A DNA stretch of 52,070 nt from Heterotrichella gracilis (taxonomy: Eukaryota; Sar; Xanthophyceae; Tribonematales; Xanthonemataceae). The translations under genes and the position numbers were made by a program. Of this stretch, positions 49,929 to 52,070 are shown one piece after another. Each line of letters opens with the position of its first letter. The first letter of the stretch is position 1. The notes under the pieces were generated by a model. The model did not search any database. It was not told where the DNA came from and was given only the letters and a program-made list of their open reading frames with translations. The stretch spans positions 1 through 52,070 of the forward strand of contig JAULBX010026119.1 of the NCBI GenBank assembly GCA_032358255.1, written 5' to 3'.

Positions 49929-51730
49929 ATGGAGCCTGCTGAGGGGCAGCCGTCTGACGCGGCTATCGAAGGATCGGAACAACAAGATCGGGCGCAAGGT
50001 ATTGTAATACCATATGTCGACTCACAATTCACACGCACACTCAATGACAAGCTACCACGCCACCACTGCTTATGCATGCATTGCAAGTCATATGCCTTCA
50101 ACACCCTGCCCTACTGACCAGACCCATCGAGCCCTGATCGTGTATGACTCTTGGTATAAGCTAGTACGTATTAGTTCCACTTCTTCATTTATAGGTCAGC
50201 CAAGCAGTAGCGGGCGCCAGTGCGAGGTGTGCAGTGAGCACCCTGCAAAGTACCGCTGCCCTGGCTGCGAGCTGCGCACCTGCAGCCTGGGGTGCTCAAC
50301 AGGTCAGTGGTGCATTTAAAGCCAGTGGTGCCTGCTTACACTGCTGGCCACCAGTATGCGTGACCATGTGCGTCTCCACTCCCCCATGGACCCTCCCCCC
50401 CACCCACGTACCTGCCCTTGCCCCCGCAGCGCACAAGGACCGCAGCGGCTGCACTGGAAAGCGCAACCGCACGGCTTTTGTCAGGCTGGGAGAGTTCACA
50501 GACCGGGATCTGCACTCAGGTACGTGCACATGCACCACTGGTGAACTGGAGACCACAATGCAGTGGCCGTCTTTGACAACACGAGTGGCGGCAGTGATTG
50601 CTACAGGCTCACTGCGGCACTTCCACAACAGGCCCTGGTCTATGACTCACTCTTGGTTACAGACTATGGTTTCCTTGAGGAGGCCAAGCGGGTGGCAGAC
50701 GGCGCGCAGCGGCAGCGCCCCCCCGGCGGCCACACACGCCTGCCCCCGCACCTGGACGCACTGGCCTACCAGGCACGCTGCCGGCGCATCACGCTGCAGC
50801 TGGTGGCGCAGGGCATGGAGCGGCGGCGGCGCAACTCCACGCGCTACGACAGGCGGATACGCAAGATACTGTGGCACATTGAGTGGAGCTTCCCAGCAGC
50901 AGACACGACAGCTGTGCACACAAAGTGAGCAGCGGCACTACAACTTGTGTTGACGTGGGCATGTCACGATTTGCGCCATGTTGGGGCATGTATGCTAGAT
51001 GGTTTGCAGGGGAACATGGCTGGCATGGAGGTGGTGCATGATCACGCTGCCTGATCTGCGGCTCACAACAGCGACTGGTGCAGGGTTGAGGAGACGTGCC
51101 GCCTGGGTGAGCTGCTGGTGCGCCAGCTGACCCTGCAGCCCGGCGGCGCCGCCCATCACCACCAGCTGCGCGCATATGTGGAGCAGGGGGTGGAGGGGCT
51201 GGTGCTGGCCTTGAAGAAGGTGCCGGGGCAGGTGGGTGCTGAGGCAGCACTACTGACTAGGGGTGCAGTGCTGTCTAAAATTTTAAGCTGAGGGGGATGC
51301 GCTGGGCAGTCCAAGGGTGCTTGCCGTATGGTTTCGTATCATTGTTCAGGTGCATATCTTGCTGTTTATGATATGTGCGCTGCAGCATGTGACATGCGTG
51401 TTTCCTCATGTGGGTACACGCGTGGCAATTGACTCTTGGTTTGACCTGTTGCAGGCGAATGCCCCTGAGTACTATCGGCTTGACCCCAGCCAGAACCTGA
51501 ACATGGCCTTGGCTGGCAAGACCATCACCGAGTACCCCACGCTGCTGGTGCTGCTGCCCTCGGACCTGCCCTCGTACACATTTGTTGCAGATCAAATACC
51601 ACCCCCGTCCACGCTGGCATCTGTCCCAGCCAGCAGTTGCGGCAATACACCTGCATTGCTTCCAGACCAAGCACCAACTCTAAATAGAGGTGGTGGTGTT
51701 GAGCTGCCCAGTCAAGGCCTACCTGGGTAG
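49929..51730 (+). CDS. box C/D snoRNP assembly factor BCD1-like (zf-HIT, ZNHIT6)
   Basis: BCD1 is a nuclear factor needed for box C/D snoRNA stability and snoRNP assembly, hence rRNA methylation. Exons: 49929-49998, 50195-50302, 50430-50519, 50663-50924, 51072-51231, 51455-51730; 321 residues. The zf-HIT finger is complete: C33, C36, C45, C48, C53, C57, H61, C67. It is followed by TAFVRLGEFTDRDLHSDYGF, the typical BCD1 continuation, a basic RRRRNSTRYDRR stretch, and a C-terminal domain with LDPSQNLNMALAGKTITEYP and LLVLLPSD, as in the family. The C-terminal 60 residues are Pro/Ser-rich and probably disordered. Divergent from RPA49 over a 415-base gap. Confidence 0.93.
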
Positions 51731-51913
51731 TTGATATTGCAGGCTGCAATGTATTCCTGGCGGCGACCGGCAACAGTGACTGTTGTTCTTTTCTTTATAA
51801 CCTGAGACCCCACTCGATCGAGCCTCGGCGAGTGAGTTCTAACTGGTGGCGTACTGTATTGTACGTTTGGAAGAGACTGCAGTCAAACTTTGCACATATG
51901 TAGTTACTGGAAC

Positions 51914-51918
51914 TGTAA
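51914..51918 (+). terminator. TGTAA polyadenylation signal, BCD1-like gene
   Basis: TGTAAC 184 bases after the BCD1-like stop codon, the closest match in the window to the usual green-algal arrangement. Confidence 0.5.
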
Positions 51919-51924
51919 CAGTTA

Positions 51925-51957
51925 GAAGAAGAAAAGAAAGAAAGAAAGAAAGAAAAG
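51925..51957. repeat. (GAAA)n microsatellite
   Basis: A run of GAAA/AAAG units, slightly irregular at its left end, just after the BCD1 polyadenylation signal. Confidence 0.8.
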
Positions 51958-52070
51958 GGATGCACAAAGGCGTAGTTGAGGGGCCACTGGCTTGCACCAG
52001 GGCACCGACCAGCCAGAACGGCTGGTCAAGCACAGGCCTTAGCCAATGCCAGTATGCATGGCATGCAAAA

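Larger units (their letters stand above)
51731..52070. other. 3' untranslated region of BCD1 and window end
   Basis: TGTAA at 51914-51918, 184 bases after the stop, is a good candidate polyadenylation signal. It is followed at once by a GAAA microsatellite (about 51925-51957). No further gene is recognised up to 52070. Confidence 0.5.

Overview
This window is nuclear DNA from a green alga, most likely a chlorophyte. It is densely spliced: about 87 introns in ten gene models, most GT-AG with short pyrimidine-containing acceptors ending in TGCAG. It encodes plastid proteins restricted to, or typical of, the green lineage (NTRC, FZL, CURT1). Candidate TGTAA polyadenylation signals lie 100 to 460 bases after several stop codons, as is known for green algae. 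Exons are richer in GC than introns, and several introns carry AT-rich islands. There is no operon structure and no bacterial, phage or CRISPR content.

Layout from left to right. Bases 1-2177: no convincing complete gene; coding-like pieces on the minus strand may be the end of an unidentified gene. 2178-11760 (+): an M1-family zinc aminopeptidase in about 22 exons. 11761-14580: no gene seen; one notable hairpin plus direct repeat. 14581-16665 (-): a probable plastid protein of a conserved plant/algal family of unknown function. 17603-22986 (+): neurochondrin-like ARM-repeat protein, with a dead antisense LINE fragment in an intron. 22987-24238: a palindrome-rich spacer. 24239-27311 (-): NTRC, a plastid NADPH-thioredoxin reductase/thioredoxin fusion. 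27819-30221 (+): UAP56/Sub2 RNA helicase. 31365-36983 (+): FZL, a dynamin-like GTPase with an N-terminal thiamine-phosphate-synthase-like domain. 37888-38847 (+): CURT1. 39847-44551 (+): TEL2/TELO2-like protein. 45380-49513 (-): RNA polymerase I subunit A49. 49929-51730 (+): BCD1/ZNHIT6-like box C/D snoRNP assembly factor.

Two neighbourhoods stand out. FZL and CURT1, both membrane proteins that shape thylakoids, are consecutive and on the same strand. RPA49 and BCD1, both needed for making ribosomes, are divergent and share a 415-base upstream region. NTRC/UAP56 and the plastid unknown/neurochondrin pair are also divergent.

Exon boundaries were worked out by hand from splice signals, reading-phase agreement and family similarity. 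Where phase and similarity agree I regard them as reliable; first exons and a few last exons are less sure. I did not find a new multi-gene system. The best leads are the raised share of GC-AG introns, the two functional gene pairs, the conserved plastid unknown, and several unexplained palindromic or AT-rich elements.
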